From Sesamum alatum (taxonomy: Eukaryota; Streptophyta; Magnoliopsida; Lamiales; Pedaliaceae), in NCBI GenBank assembly GCA_034509735.1, contig JACGWO010000004.1:10397395-10461394 (forward strand): a stretch of DNA of 64,000 nt, given 5' to 3'. This document shows, piece by piece, positions 36,696-46,398 of this stretch. Made by a program: the position numbers and the translations under genes. The notes beneath the pieces were generated by a model that saw only the letters and a program-made list of their open reading frames with translations, was not told the DNA's origin and did not search any database. The stretch's first letter is position 1, and every line of letters begins with the position of its first letter.

Positions 36696-37014
36696 TAGAA
36701 TTAATTTGGAATTAATTCTAGAAGAAACAAATTAATTTAATTGGATTAAAATTAATTCAAAAGAGAATATAAATGATTGGATCATTTATTTGGGAAATTC
36801 CATTTAATGGATGGCCCAAGAATTAATTCATTTTGGGTTTAGCACCTTTAAATTAATTGGATTAATTTAAAGGGTTTGGTTTAGTTAATTGATTGGATCA
36901 ATTAATTTGTGTTTAATCTTAAGTTTATTTGATTGGATCAAATAAATGTTTTGGCTTTCAATAATTTGGAACCTATGGATCTTGATTGGTCTTGATTTAA
37001 TTTGATTAAATCAA
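36696..37014 (+). repeat. Array of TGG-loop hairpins in LTR of C
   Basis: Perfect stems with three-base loops include arms TAGAATTAATT (36696), ATAAATGAT (36769), CCTTTAAATTAAT (36845, 13 bp), TTAATTGAT (36885), TTTATTTGAT (36924) and TTGATTTAAT (36992, loop TTG). Another, arm AATTAATTTAAT at 36730, has one bulged base. The loop is TGG in nearly all. Order and spacing correspond to the array of B in its first three members, but the stem bases differ on both sides. Confidence 0.9.
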
Positions 37015-37729
37015 AACTGGTCAAAAACCGGTCCATGATTTGAAGTCAAAATCATCAAGTTGAATGCAAGATGAGAAGTTGAAGAACTCCTACACAAGTG
37101 CATGTGAGTGGCTCAGTGGTGTGGAGGTTATCTAGGATAACTTATGCATGTCTTGAATTTGAAATTCAATGACTAGCATACACATACAACTCTCATTTTT
37201 TCTAGCTTGCTCTCACTTGAAGAAAAACACAAGCCACGTTTTTTTCCTTAGAAAAATCTGAAATTCTCCTCTTTGTGTTCTAATTGAATTGGATTCAAAA
37301 TTAGAACTTAAACATTCCAAAAACCACTAATCAATAGTGTTAAGTTTGGAATTGTTTCTTCTCCATTCTTCTACTACTATCTAGCAATAGTTTAGAGGAT
37401 ATATCCTTAGTGTGGTGTGGACAACTTAGAGGAATTCTACGTTGAATATCAAGTGAACGGAACAAGGAAACATAAAGGGAACAAAGCTAGAGCCGGTGCT
37501 ACGTTTGTGAAACAAAAGGTAGGTTCTCATTTATATTCTTGTACCTTATGTTTTTTATTCCTTTAGCCACATGTCGATCATGTGTATTTTATGTTGTTAT
37601 GCTCTTGACAAACACCAAATGCCCGGGAACTTCAAAGGGAACACCCCTTTGAACCCGTTTAAGATTATGCCTTTAAATTCACGTTTTTACGCTTCCGTTG
37701 TGTTCCCAAGCCATACCAGATTCTTTCAG

Positions 37730-37750
37730 TGGTATCAGAGCCCGGTTCGG
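37730..37750 (+). other. Primer binding site of element C
   Basis: TGGTATCAGAGCCCGGTTCG starts just after the LTR end. It is identical to the site of B and complementary to initiator methionine tRNA. Confidence 0.92.
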
Positions 37751-38830
37751 TGTTGTGGCTATAGGACTTACATATTATTATGTGTTAAGCATGAAGAACA
37801 TGTTTAAATTGTTTTTGGAAAGCATGATTTCTGGCTTTAAAGCATGATAATAGGTGTAGAAAATATGTGTTAATTTTGCTTTTAAAATTATGGATATCCA
37901 TGCATTTTTTGAGAATTGGATTTTCTATAAATGCATGTTTATATTTTAGTTTTTTATAGCAGAAGTTTAAAAAAAAATAGTGAAAAAACGGTGTTGGCCG
38001 CCCGGTAAGGGCAGCAGGCGCGCGCCTGCACGCGGGCGGCCGCACGCGCTGCTGAGCGCGTGCGCGCACGACCGTCTGGGACGGCCGGCCGGCAACACTG
38101 TTTTGTGCCGTTTTTTTTCCGGAAAATTGAATTGTCCTAATTTCTACTAGTTTTCTGAAATTATTAATTTTGGCATATTTTAATTTTAGTTAAATTTGAT
38201 TTTTCTAAAATTATTTTTATGCCTTAGATTATTTTGGAAATGGTTTCCAAACAATTTCTTTTTTTTTTTGTACATTGGATGCATAGTTGATATCCATATT
38301 TTTAATTGCATTATTGATATGATATTTTTTTGCATTTTATTATGTTTATTGTTTTAGATATTGGTTATCTATTGATATATACATGGGATGTATTCATTTG
38401 TTGGTATGTTTATATTTGATATAAATGTGCTTTGTTGTTGTTTATTTGATAAACAATAAGGATAATCACTAGCCCTTTTCGGCCTATGTATGGTTTATTT
38501 ATTTTTGGGTGAGGCCTGCGTGCCTCTTTATTTTTTATTCCTTCTTTTGTTTTTAGCCTTGGAATAGTAAGGCTTTCTTCCCCTCTATTAATGTACTCCC
38601 CCGACTTATGATTGGGGTTTCTTTTTAAGTTGTAATGAGAGTAGATTAGGTTGTGAGGCTTTATTTTATTAATGTAAGCTTCCATGGAGATGAAGGCCCA
38701 AAAGAGGTCCGTTGGACGGAGCCCACGACGAAAGGCCCAAGACGAACAAAGAAGGATTTACAAGGCCCCATTAGAATGATAATGGGATGTAAAAATTGTA
38801 ATAGTGTAGGCTTACCCTAGATTGACCATA

Positions 38831-38854
38831 GATCCACTGCGGGCTCAGTGGATC
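38831..38854 (+). other. Conserved leader hairpin in C
   Basis: Arm GATCCACTG, loop CGGGCT and arm CAGTGGATC form a perfect 9-bp stem. Against B the loop is identical while stem pairs three and four change and still pair. Confidence 0.78.
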
Positions 38855-39276
38855 ACTTAGGAACAGGCTTGTGATCATCCTAACAGGAGCGTGCTAGGCT
38901 TGTTTTGCATGTGTTTAATGTTTTAATGCTTTGATGTATGATGTGTTTGGAATGCATCTATTTACATTGAATGTTTAAAACTTGAGCATGCAAAATACTA
39001 ATAATGATGAGGTCTCGGTCTTAATAAACTATAACTCTCACTTGGATGGTCCAAGTAAATATTAGGCCCAAACTGGAATTAAAATCAAATGGTTTGATTA
39101 TTCCAAGCTTTCCATCCATAGCAATGTAGTGAGGAAGCTACTTTCACCCATTCGTGGTCTCACGAGTCGTGGCACGTTTGGAATGGAAGAAAGCTGCAAT
39201 GTTGTTGTGAACGAATGGAATATACTCCTATTTCCCTGTCTCACGAGTCATGGGGGGCGATAGTTGAGATATTCAT

Positions 39277-39501
39277 TTGGTTGATGGGTCGGGCCTAACG
39301 CTAAGTAACATGATTCGCTTGGAGTTCTCGGGATCATGTGAAGAAGCGAGGCAAAATATCTTGGGGATCTCATTGGATGAGAATGGTATTGGATACCTCC
39401 CACAAAGCCTTTCCCATGTGAATTGTAAAAGCGGGGCACGGAGAATTGTGTTTGTGGACTCCAAGCCCACTAGGAAATGGTTTTCCGAAAACCCCACTTG
39501 A
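39277..39501 (+). other. Leader reading frame of C (possible accessory ORF)
   Basis: A frame of about 74 codons reads VDGSGLTLSNM, CEEARQNILG, LDENGIGYLPQ and ends SENPT. It lacks an ATG at its start (first ATG near 39310). The homologous segment in B keeps most residues but is shifted near its end. The function is unknown and no family was recognised. Confidence 0.35.
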
Positions 39502-39617
39502 GAGTGGTGGACTTTTTGAAGAAATAGTGGGAGGGGTTAATGACTAAAGATCAAGTCTTAACTTGAATTCAATATTATAATAATCTACTAAATTTCTGTT
39601 TTACATTTTGAATGTAG

Positions 39618-40564
39618 ATGTCTAAGAATCCACTCGCTGTAACTCTTGAGACTAATAAATTTGACGAACAAACTATAACAATTGGCTGTGAAATCTAGGA
39701 TTATCCCAGATTTCGAAAACCAGGCTTACGTTCTGGATAAGCCTCTTCCTCGGATCTTGCCGGAGGGGTCCTCGTCAGAAGAGCGTTTGACGTTCAATGA
39801 CTAGCAAGAGGATAACCGCAAGGTCCGCAGCATCATACTGGCATCCATGACTAATGAGATCCAGAAACAGTATGATCGGCTGGATGATGTCAGCTCGATT
39901 ATGCTCCGCATGAAAGACGTTTATGTGGTATCGGACCGGCATATTAGATATGCTGTGACAAAGGCATTTTCGGAGCTAAGATGACAGAAGGGTCGTTTGT
40001 ACACCAGCATGGAGTGATGATGCTATCCCTAGTGGAGAAGCTCAAAGACCTCCGAGCTGATCTTGGAAAAGAAACGTACATCAACGTGATCCTTCAGTCT
40101 CTTCCTCCCTCTTTTGACCCGTTTATCGTTAACTATAACATGAATGGGCTTGAAAAAGACCTTCATGAGTTGATGAACATGTTGGTCCAATACGAGACAA
40201 CGATTGAAAAGTCTGCACCGTCAGTATTGGTGGGGGAGGCTTCGACCTCAAGAGCGAAAGGCAAAGGGGCCGGACGCTAGAGGAGGAAGAAGGGTAAGAC
40301 AGAATCAGCCGCTGCAAGCACATAGAGCGCTCTATTGCCATGCTGGGCATGGGCAAAGGAAAGAGGAAGGCGGTTCGGCAGTCAAGGATTGCAAAAAATG
40401 TTTGCATATATTGTCGTGAAAAGGGGCATTGGAAGAGGGAGTGTCCTAAAACTCCTCTCCAACCAAGGTATATTTGATTTGAGCTTTAACATGATTATTA
40501 TTCTATTCTTGGGTATTGGATACCAGCTGTAGAGCTCATATCTGCAAATGGTTTGCAAGTGATG
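39618..40564 (+). pseudogene. Copia gag of element C
   Basis: It starts MSKNPLAVTLETNKF like the gag of B. Capsid strings include MTNEIQKQYDRLDDV and LPPSFDPFIVNYNMNGL. The zinc knuckle CIYCREKGHWKREC is at 40403-40444. A degraded protease entry (DTSCRAHIC-like) follows near 40520. Frameshifts occur near 39690, 39970 and 40280, and an in-frame TAG near 39800. The region ends at the 13-bp target duplication of the LINE inserted at 40578. Downstream pol resumes at 43440. Confidence 0.83.
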
Positions 40565-40577
40565 GAAAGGAGTAGAA
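40565..40577. repeat. 13-bp target duplication of ORF1-only LINE, left
   Basis: GAAAGGAGTAGAA here recurs at 43427-43439. The length and exact match fit target-primed LINE insertion. The flanks on both sides are the protease-proximal sequence of element C. Confidence 0.92.
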
Positions 40578-40590
40578 ATTCAACCCATGA

Positions 40591-43115
40591 ATGGCTAAGA
40601 AAAAGAGGCAAAATTCTCTCCTCCCTCTCTCACACACTACACGCACTACCTTTCCTCACAACACACCATCATCTTCTCCAAATCCAGCCATCGTTGCCGG
40701 TCCTTTGACCTCCACCCTTGACGGTAATGATGTTTTTTGGTGTGGAGGACGCAGCCACCGGCGGAGAGGGAGAGGCCATTGTCGATGATTTGAGCCCTTC
40801 GAGATTTGATTTTTCCATGGATGATGTTCTTAACCTTACCTCCCGAGCTTTGAAGGGAGACCCTCAAGCCATGAAGGAGCTCCAGCTCCTTTACACTCGG
40901 TTGAAGGCGGCAGACGCTGCTTCCCATTCGCCACATCCAACCGTCATGCTCCCAAAGCTCAAACCCGCATCCGAGGACTCTCTCACTCCGTTCCGCCCTC
41001 CTCTCCGTCCAGCTCGACGTGTTGTGCTCTCGGATATTGCCCCACCGCCAGCGGTGCTTATGTCCCCTCATCTTCCGCCGGAGGCACACGCGACTCCTCA
41101 TCTTCCGATGCTGCAAAACAGCCCTTTGGGCGAGTCACTTGGTATGAATGAAGTGGGTGACCCTTCCCCTCCTCATATGGCTTGTTGTTGCTCCACTCCC
41201 TTCCCCCTCATGTGCTGAAAAGTCGCCACCAACAACCCTATTTTTGTCAGTTTCTCAAATCTTGGCTGCACTGGCGCATAGAGTATCCTCACTTGATGTT
41301 GACGAAAAGGGTGACCTTTCCCCTCCTCATTTGGCTGTTGAAACTCCGTTTCCACCCCCCTCGTGTGCTGAAAACTCGCCACCATCATCCCCACTTCGGC
41401 AGATTTCTCAAAACTTGGCTGCGTCGGCAAATAGAGTTTCTTCACTTGGTGTGGACGAAGAGGGTGCCCTTTCCCCTCCTCATTTGGCTGTTGATGGTGC
41501 TGAAAACTCGCCACTAACAGCCCCATCTCTGTCGATTTCTCAAAACTTGGCTGCGCCGACGAATAGAGTCTCTTCGAGCCCACCATTGCTTCCATGGCCT
41601 TCTTCTCCACTCACCCATGGATCTTCTTACAAAGATGTGCTTAAAGGACGCCCTACCAATCTCATAACGGCTGGAAAAGAAGCCATTGTTGCTGAAGGTA
41701 ATGAATTCATGCCTTGCTCTTTGTCACGCCCCAATGAAACTAATCTCCCTCTCAACGTAGAAGACTCCTCTACCATTATGGCTGATGTGAATTCTCCGGT
41801 TGCTCCAGTCTTGGTAAAAAATTCAATTAATGTGGTTGATTCTCCGGCTTTGGTTGATGGTTACTCCGGTTGCTTCGGGCTTGTTAGTCAATCCGACTGA
41901 TTCTTATGCCCCCCATTGCCCCGGTTGTTATTGCTGGTTCTCCGGTTGCTCCAGACTTGCGTATTGACCCGCCTAAAGATATTGATACGGTTGCTACGTC
42001 CTTGCTTAATTCATCTCCTAAATTGAATTTTCCGAGTGCCCCGAATTTGCCTTTGGGGCTGAATTCTCATCATGACGCCTTTGTTGCCTCTTGCGAACAA
42101 TCGAAAAAGAAGTCCTTGCGGTTTGTTCCCCCAGAATTCCAAAACGGAGAAGTTATTGTTCGACCCACTCTTGACATGATAAAAAATGGTTCTAAGCGGT
42201 GGGAAACTACGACGGTTGGATACCTCCTTGGTCCCAAACCACCTTTGTTTCCCTTTCGGGACTTCGTTCACGCGAATTGGCCCGGTATCAAAGAAGTGAC
42301 AGCCACTATCAGTGGTTTCTTCTTCTTCACTTTTGAAGATGCTTCGGCTATGGATGGGATTATTGAGAGCGGTCCTTGGCTCTTCCAAGGACAGCCCATT
42401 GTTCTTCAAAGATGGGAACCCGGAATGGTCTTACGAAAACAAAGCCACACTCAAGTTCCTATTTGGATCCGCCTTTGGCACCTTCCTGTTGAACTCTGGA
42501 CGGAGTATTGGCAAGCCACTATACAGTGATGCTATCACAAAGGCATGCACGAGGCTGGACTTTGCTCGTGTATGCGTTATGCTTGATTACTCCTCCACTC
42601 TCCCCAAGCACATTATCATCATGATTCCTTCAGAGGACGGATCGGAGTCACCATGCTGCATTGGCGTCGAATATGAATGGATCCCACCTAAGTGCCGAAC
42701 TTGCTGCTCCCTTGGCCATTCGGCCAAGGCTTGCCCTACCTTGGAAAAGCCGACTAAACAACCGGCTGCTATGTACATTCCAAAATCAGCCCCTCCTCGG
42801 ACCACATCTACCGAGCATGCTCCGGCCAGCTCTGCTTCGAAGCAGGCACATCAGAAACACCCGGTTGCTTCCTATGTCCCCAATCCTCTGAATCACCGGG
42901 CCACAACTTCAAGAAATGCTCCTGTCCACTCAATCCCGGCCCCCCTATCTCCTTTGGAAGGAGAAGCTGTTGATGATCATCCTCCTCCCCCTTTGGAAAA
43001 TATTGAGAGCATCCCCATTCACAATCCTTTTGAAGCTCTCAATGAGGTGTCCCTTGAAGCTGATTTCATCTCCTCGGGCCCAAATAGACGCAGCCTGCCT
43101 CATGGTTATAAATGA
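40591..43115 (+). pseudogene. LINE ORF1 of the ORF1-only element, copy 2
   Basis: It starts MAKKKRQNSLLPLS at 40591. The N-terminal region (41130-41580) holds three to four tandem repeats of about 50 residues with GVDEEGxLSPPHLAV and CAENSPP. DUF4283 follows (GEVIVRPTLDMIKNGSKRW, GPWLFQGQPIVLQRWEPGM at 42130-42450), then a CCHC knuckle CRTCCSLGHSAKAC (42693-42734). The C-terminus contains IHNPFEALNEV and the stop is near 43115. Frameshifts lie near 40730, 41190, 41900 and 42500. These proteins bind LINE RNA. No RT is encoded. Confidence 0.87.
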
Positions 43116-43426
43116 CTTGAACTACCACTTGGAATGTGTGGGGCTTTTTGTTGGATTGATCAGTTCGCTTTGACTGGCTTGTAGCTGTGTTTGTTATGTT
43201 GCCTTTGTTGATTTTGGGCTGGCGTGTAGTCGAGTTGTTCTTTGGCCTTTTGATGTATTTTTTATTGTTGCTTTGTGCTCCTCGTCGGAGCTGGCTTGTC
43301 GTTGTTTTGTGCCCAGGTTTGGTTGATGTTGCCTTCCTGGACCTTTGTTCTTTTGAGGACTGGGCGCACAGCCTACGTCACTGATGTAACTTTCTCTTTA
43401 TTTCTGCAATTTACTTTTACCTAAAA
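43116..43426 (+). other. Residual ORF2 start and 3' UTR of copy 2
   Basis: Directly after ORF1 the sequence encodes the ORF2 entry motif TTWNVWGF (endonuclease start) and then diverges into a T/G-rich 3' untranslated region. The endonuclease and RT that should fill about 3.6 kb are absent. Confidence 0.75.
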
Positions 43427-43439
43427 GAAAGGAGTAGAA

Positions 43440-43990
43440 GGCTAAGAAGGAGATGGTTCTAAAGCTAGGCAATGACTGGGCTATTGCCATATAAGCTATA
43501 GGACTAGTAAGGCTTAGCTATTAGTGATCATGTTAGGATAGAGTTGATAGGTCACAATTATGTAACCTAGCATGATCAAACTTAAGTTTTTCTATTGTTG
43601 GACAATGAGGATTACATCTTTTTGATCAATGAAAGTTTCTTTTTATTTGACAAAGAATGGTTATTCTTGTCTGCTAGGTTGTTTGCATAATTGTTTCAAT
43701 ACTATCCATAATTAAATTATGAATGCTCAAAATAAATGATGAAATGGATAATCAAGATAAACTCACAGATTTGGCATGCAAAGCTAGGTCACATTCCTTT
43801 AGATAGGATAAGGAGGTTGGTAGATTCAATGAGTCTAGAAATAGACAATATGAGCCTGCTAGCTTGCAAGTCATTCCTGAGTAGGAAGATGGCCAAGAAG
43901 CTCTTTGTAGGACAAAGTATGCTTGCTAGTGGTCTGTTGGATTGGATCCAGTCAGACATCTGTGGGTCACTGAATACACAAGACCAGTAG
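43440..43990 (+). pseudogene. Copia pol remnant of element C
   Basis: After the right-hand duplication, pol resumes at the position equivalent to RRLTKDEMILRLGDG, badly decayed. The pre-integrase region is readable at 43736-43990 (IWHAKLGHIPLDRIRRLVDS, GLLDWIQSDICGSLNTQ). It ends before the integrase core, and neither the rest of pol nor a 3' LTR is found. A deletion or the join to the following LINE fragment removed them. Confidence 0.8.
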
Positions 43991-44025
43991 AGAAGAACAG
44001 AAATCAGCTTATATTGTCGAAATAT

Positions 44026-46398
44026 CCAAGTGGCTCCTTAAGTCATTTATAACCATGAGGCCGGTTGTGTCTATTAGGGCCCGAGGAGGTCAAATCAACT
44101 TCAAGGGACACCTCATTGAGAGCTTCAAAAGGATTGTGAGTAGGGATGCTCTCAATATTCTCCAAAGGGGGAAGAGGATGATCATCAACAGCTGCTCCTT
44201 CCAAAGGAGATGGGGGAGCCGGAATTCAGTGAGGACAGGAGCATTCCCGAAAGTTGTGGCCCGGTGATTGGGAGGTTTGGGGACAAAGGAAGCAACCGGG
44301 TGTTTCTGATGTGCCTGCTTCGAAGTAGAGCTGGCCGGAGCATGCTCAGTAGTTGTGGTCCAAGGAGGGGCTGATTTTGGAATGTAGATAGCAACCTGCT
44401 ATTTTGGCAGCTTTTCCAAGGTAGGGCAAGCCTTGGCTGAATGGCCGAGGGAGCAACAAGTTCGACACTTAGGTGGGATCCATTCATATTCAACGTCAAT
44501 GCGGCATGGTGACTCCGATCCGTCCTCTGAAGGAATCATGATGATAATGTGCTTGGGGAGAGTGGAGGAGTAATCAAGCATAACGCATACACGAGCAAAG
44601 TCTAGTCGCGTGCATGCCTTTGTGATAGCATCGTTATATAGTGGCTTGCCAATACCACTAGCAATAGTACTCAAACCCTCATCCATCCAGAGTTCAACAG
44701 AAAGGTGCCAAAGGCGGATCTTAACAGGAACTTGAGTGTGGCTTTGTTCTCGTAAGACCATTCTGGGTTCCCATCTTTGAAGAACAATGGGCTGTCCTTG
44801 GAAGAGCCAAGGGCCGCTCTCAATAATCCCATCCATAGCCGAAGTATTTTCAAAAGTGAAGAAGAAAAAACCGTTGATACCGGGCCAATTCACGTGAACA
44901 AAGTCCCGGAAGGGAGAGAAAGGTGGTTTGCGACCCAGGAGGTATCTAACCGCCGTAGTTCCCACTGCTTAGAACCATTTTTTATCATGTCAAGAGAGGG
45001 TCGAACAATAACTTCTCCGTTTTGGAATGCCGGGGGAACAAACCGCAAGGACTTCTTTTTCGATTGCTTGCAAGTGGCAGCAAAGGCGTCATGATGAGAA
45101 TTCAGCCCCAAAGACAAATTTGGGACACTCAGAATATTTAATTTAGAAGATGAATTTAAGCAAGGATGGAGCAACCGTATCAATAAATTTAGACGGATCA
45201 ACGCAAGTCCGAAGCAACTGGAGAACCAACAATAACAACCGGGGCAATCGGAGCATTAGAATAAGCCGAATTGACCAACAAGCCCGGAGCAACCGGAGTA
45301 ATCATGTTACAAGGGCCATCAACCAAAGCCGGAGAATCAGCCACATTAATCGAATTGTTAACCAAGACCAGAGCAACCGGAGAATTCACATAAGTCATAA
45401 TGATAGAGGAATCTTTTACGTTGAGAGGGTGAATAGCTTCATTGGGGCGTGACAAAGAGCAAGGCGTGAAATCATTATCTTCAGCAGCAAAGGCTTCTTT
45501 TCCAGCTATTATCAGATTGGTAGAGCGTCCTTTAAGCACATCTTTGTAAGAAGATCCATGAGTGAGTGGAGAAGAAGGCCATGGAAGCAATGGCGGGCTC
45601 GAAGAGACTCTATTCACTGGCGCAGCCAAGTTTTGAGAAACCGGCAGAAATGCGGCTGTTGGTGGCGAGTTTTCAGCAAATGAGGGGGAAGGAAATGGAG
45701 AGCTTCAGCAGCCAAATGAGGAGGGGAAAGGTCACCCTCTTTGTCCACACCAAGTAAAGAGACTCTATTTGCCAGTGCAGCCAAGTCTTGAGAAACCCGT
45801 AGAAGTGGGGCTATTGGTGGCGAGTTTTCAGCACATGAGGGGGAAGGAAATGGAGCTTCAACAATCATATGAGGAGGGAAAAGGTCACCCTTTTCCTCCA
45901 CAACAAGTGAAGAGACTCTATTCGCCGGTGCAGCCAAGATTTGAGAAACCAGCAGAAATGGGCTGTTGGTGGCGACTTTCTAGCACATGAGGGGGAAGGG
46001 AATGGAGCTACAACAACCATATGAGGAGGGGAAAGGTCACCCTCTTCGTCCACACCAAGTGACTCGCCCAAAGGGTTGTTTTGCAGCAGCGGAAGATGAG
46101 GAGTCGTGTGCGCCACCGGCGGAAGATGAGGGGTCACAAGCGCCGCCGGCGGTGGAGCAACTTCCGAGAGCACTACACGTCGGGCTGGACGGAGGAGAGG
46201 ACGGAACGGAGTAAGGACATGCTCGGATGCGGGCTTGAGAGTTGGGAACGGGGCGGATGAGCGTGTAGGGGGTTGAATATCTTGTGCCGCCTTCAAACGG
46301 GCATATAGGTGCTGTATCTCCATCATGGCTTGAGAATCTCTATTGATATCTTGGGAGGTGAGGTCGAGAATATCAGCCATGGAGAGATTAGACCGCGA
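44026..46398 (-). pseudogene. L1-type LINE ORF1 fragment, copy 3
   Basis: The minus-strand ORF1 is closely related to copy 2. The N-terminus MADILDLTSQDIN is at 46380. Tandem repeats of about 50 residues lie at 45580-46080 (GVDEEGDLSPPHM). DUF4283 (GEVIVRPSLDMIKNGSKQW) is at 44990-44680 and the knuckle CRTCCSLGHSAKAC near 44440. The end MVINDL is near 44060. It lacks the MAKKKRQ start and a 3' UTR. The join to satellite at 46399 and to element C near 44026 shows no duplication, so it is a fragment, not a clean insertion. Frameshifts are present. Confidence 0.82.

Larger units (their letters stand above)
34867..37728 (+). repeat. 5' LTR of copia element C, interrupted
   Basis: The start (TTTTTACAATAGGTGACCAAAAAGC) matches the LTR start of A and B with changes. 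The end, TTCTTTCA, is followed at once by a primer binding site. Without the foreign insert at 35790-36637 the LTR is about 2.0 kb, close to B. The part at 36638-37728 resumes with CCAAGTCTAGCTGAGGGTGAA as in A and B. It contains the TGG-loop hairpin array at 36696-37014. No matching 3' LTR is present in the window. Confidence 0.85.
37751..39617 (+). other. Long leader of element C
   Basis: About 1.9 kb lies between the primer site and gag. In order it carries a GC-rich block (37990-38105), the conserved CGGGCT hairpin (38831-38854), and a coding-like block with GLTSRGT and RQNILG strings (39100-39501). The same order is found in B. The stretch 38160-38700 is AT-rich with no feature I recognise. 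Confidence 0.8.
40578..43426 (+). mobile_element. ORF1-only LINE derivative, copy 2
   Basis: A 2.85-kb insertion bounded by 13-bp duplications. It consists of a short 5' leader, ORF1, the first codons of ORF2 and a 3' untranslated region of about 310 bp ending CAATTTACTTTTACCTAAAAG. Because the duplications lie at both ends, the copy moved as it stands. The loss of ORF2 happened before this insertion. Its 3' end resembles those of copy 1 and the near full-length L1 (TTACCTTTACC), so it could have used an L1 enzyme in trans. Confidence 0.88.

Noticed and set aside
37571..37807. 78-codon frame across the LTR/leader junction of C
   Set aside because: It spans the LTR end and primer binding site, so it cannot be a conserved gene.
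43187..43384. 65-codon hydrophobic frame after LINE ORF1
   Set aside because: It lies in the T/G-rich 3' UTR of the ORF1-only LINE; hydrophobicity follows from T-richness.
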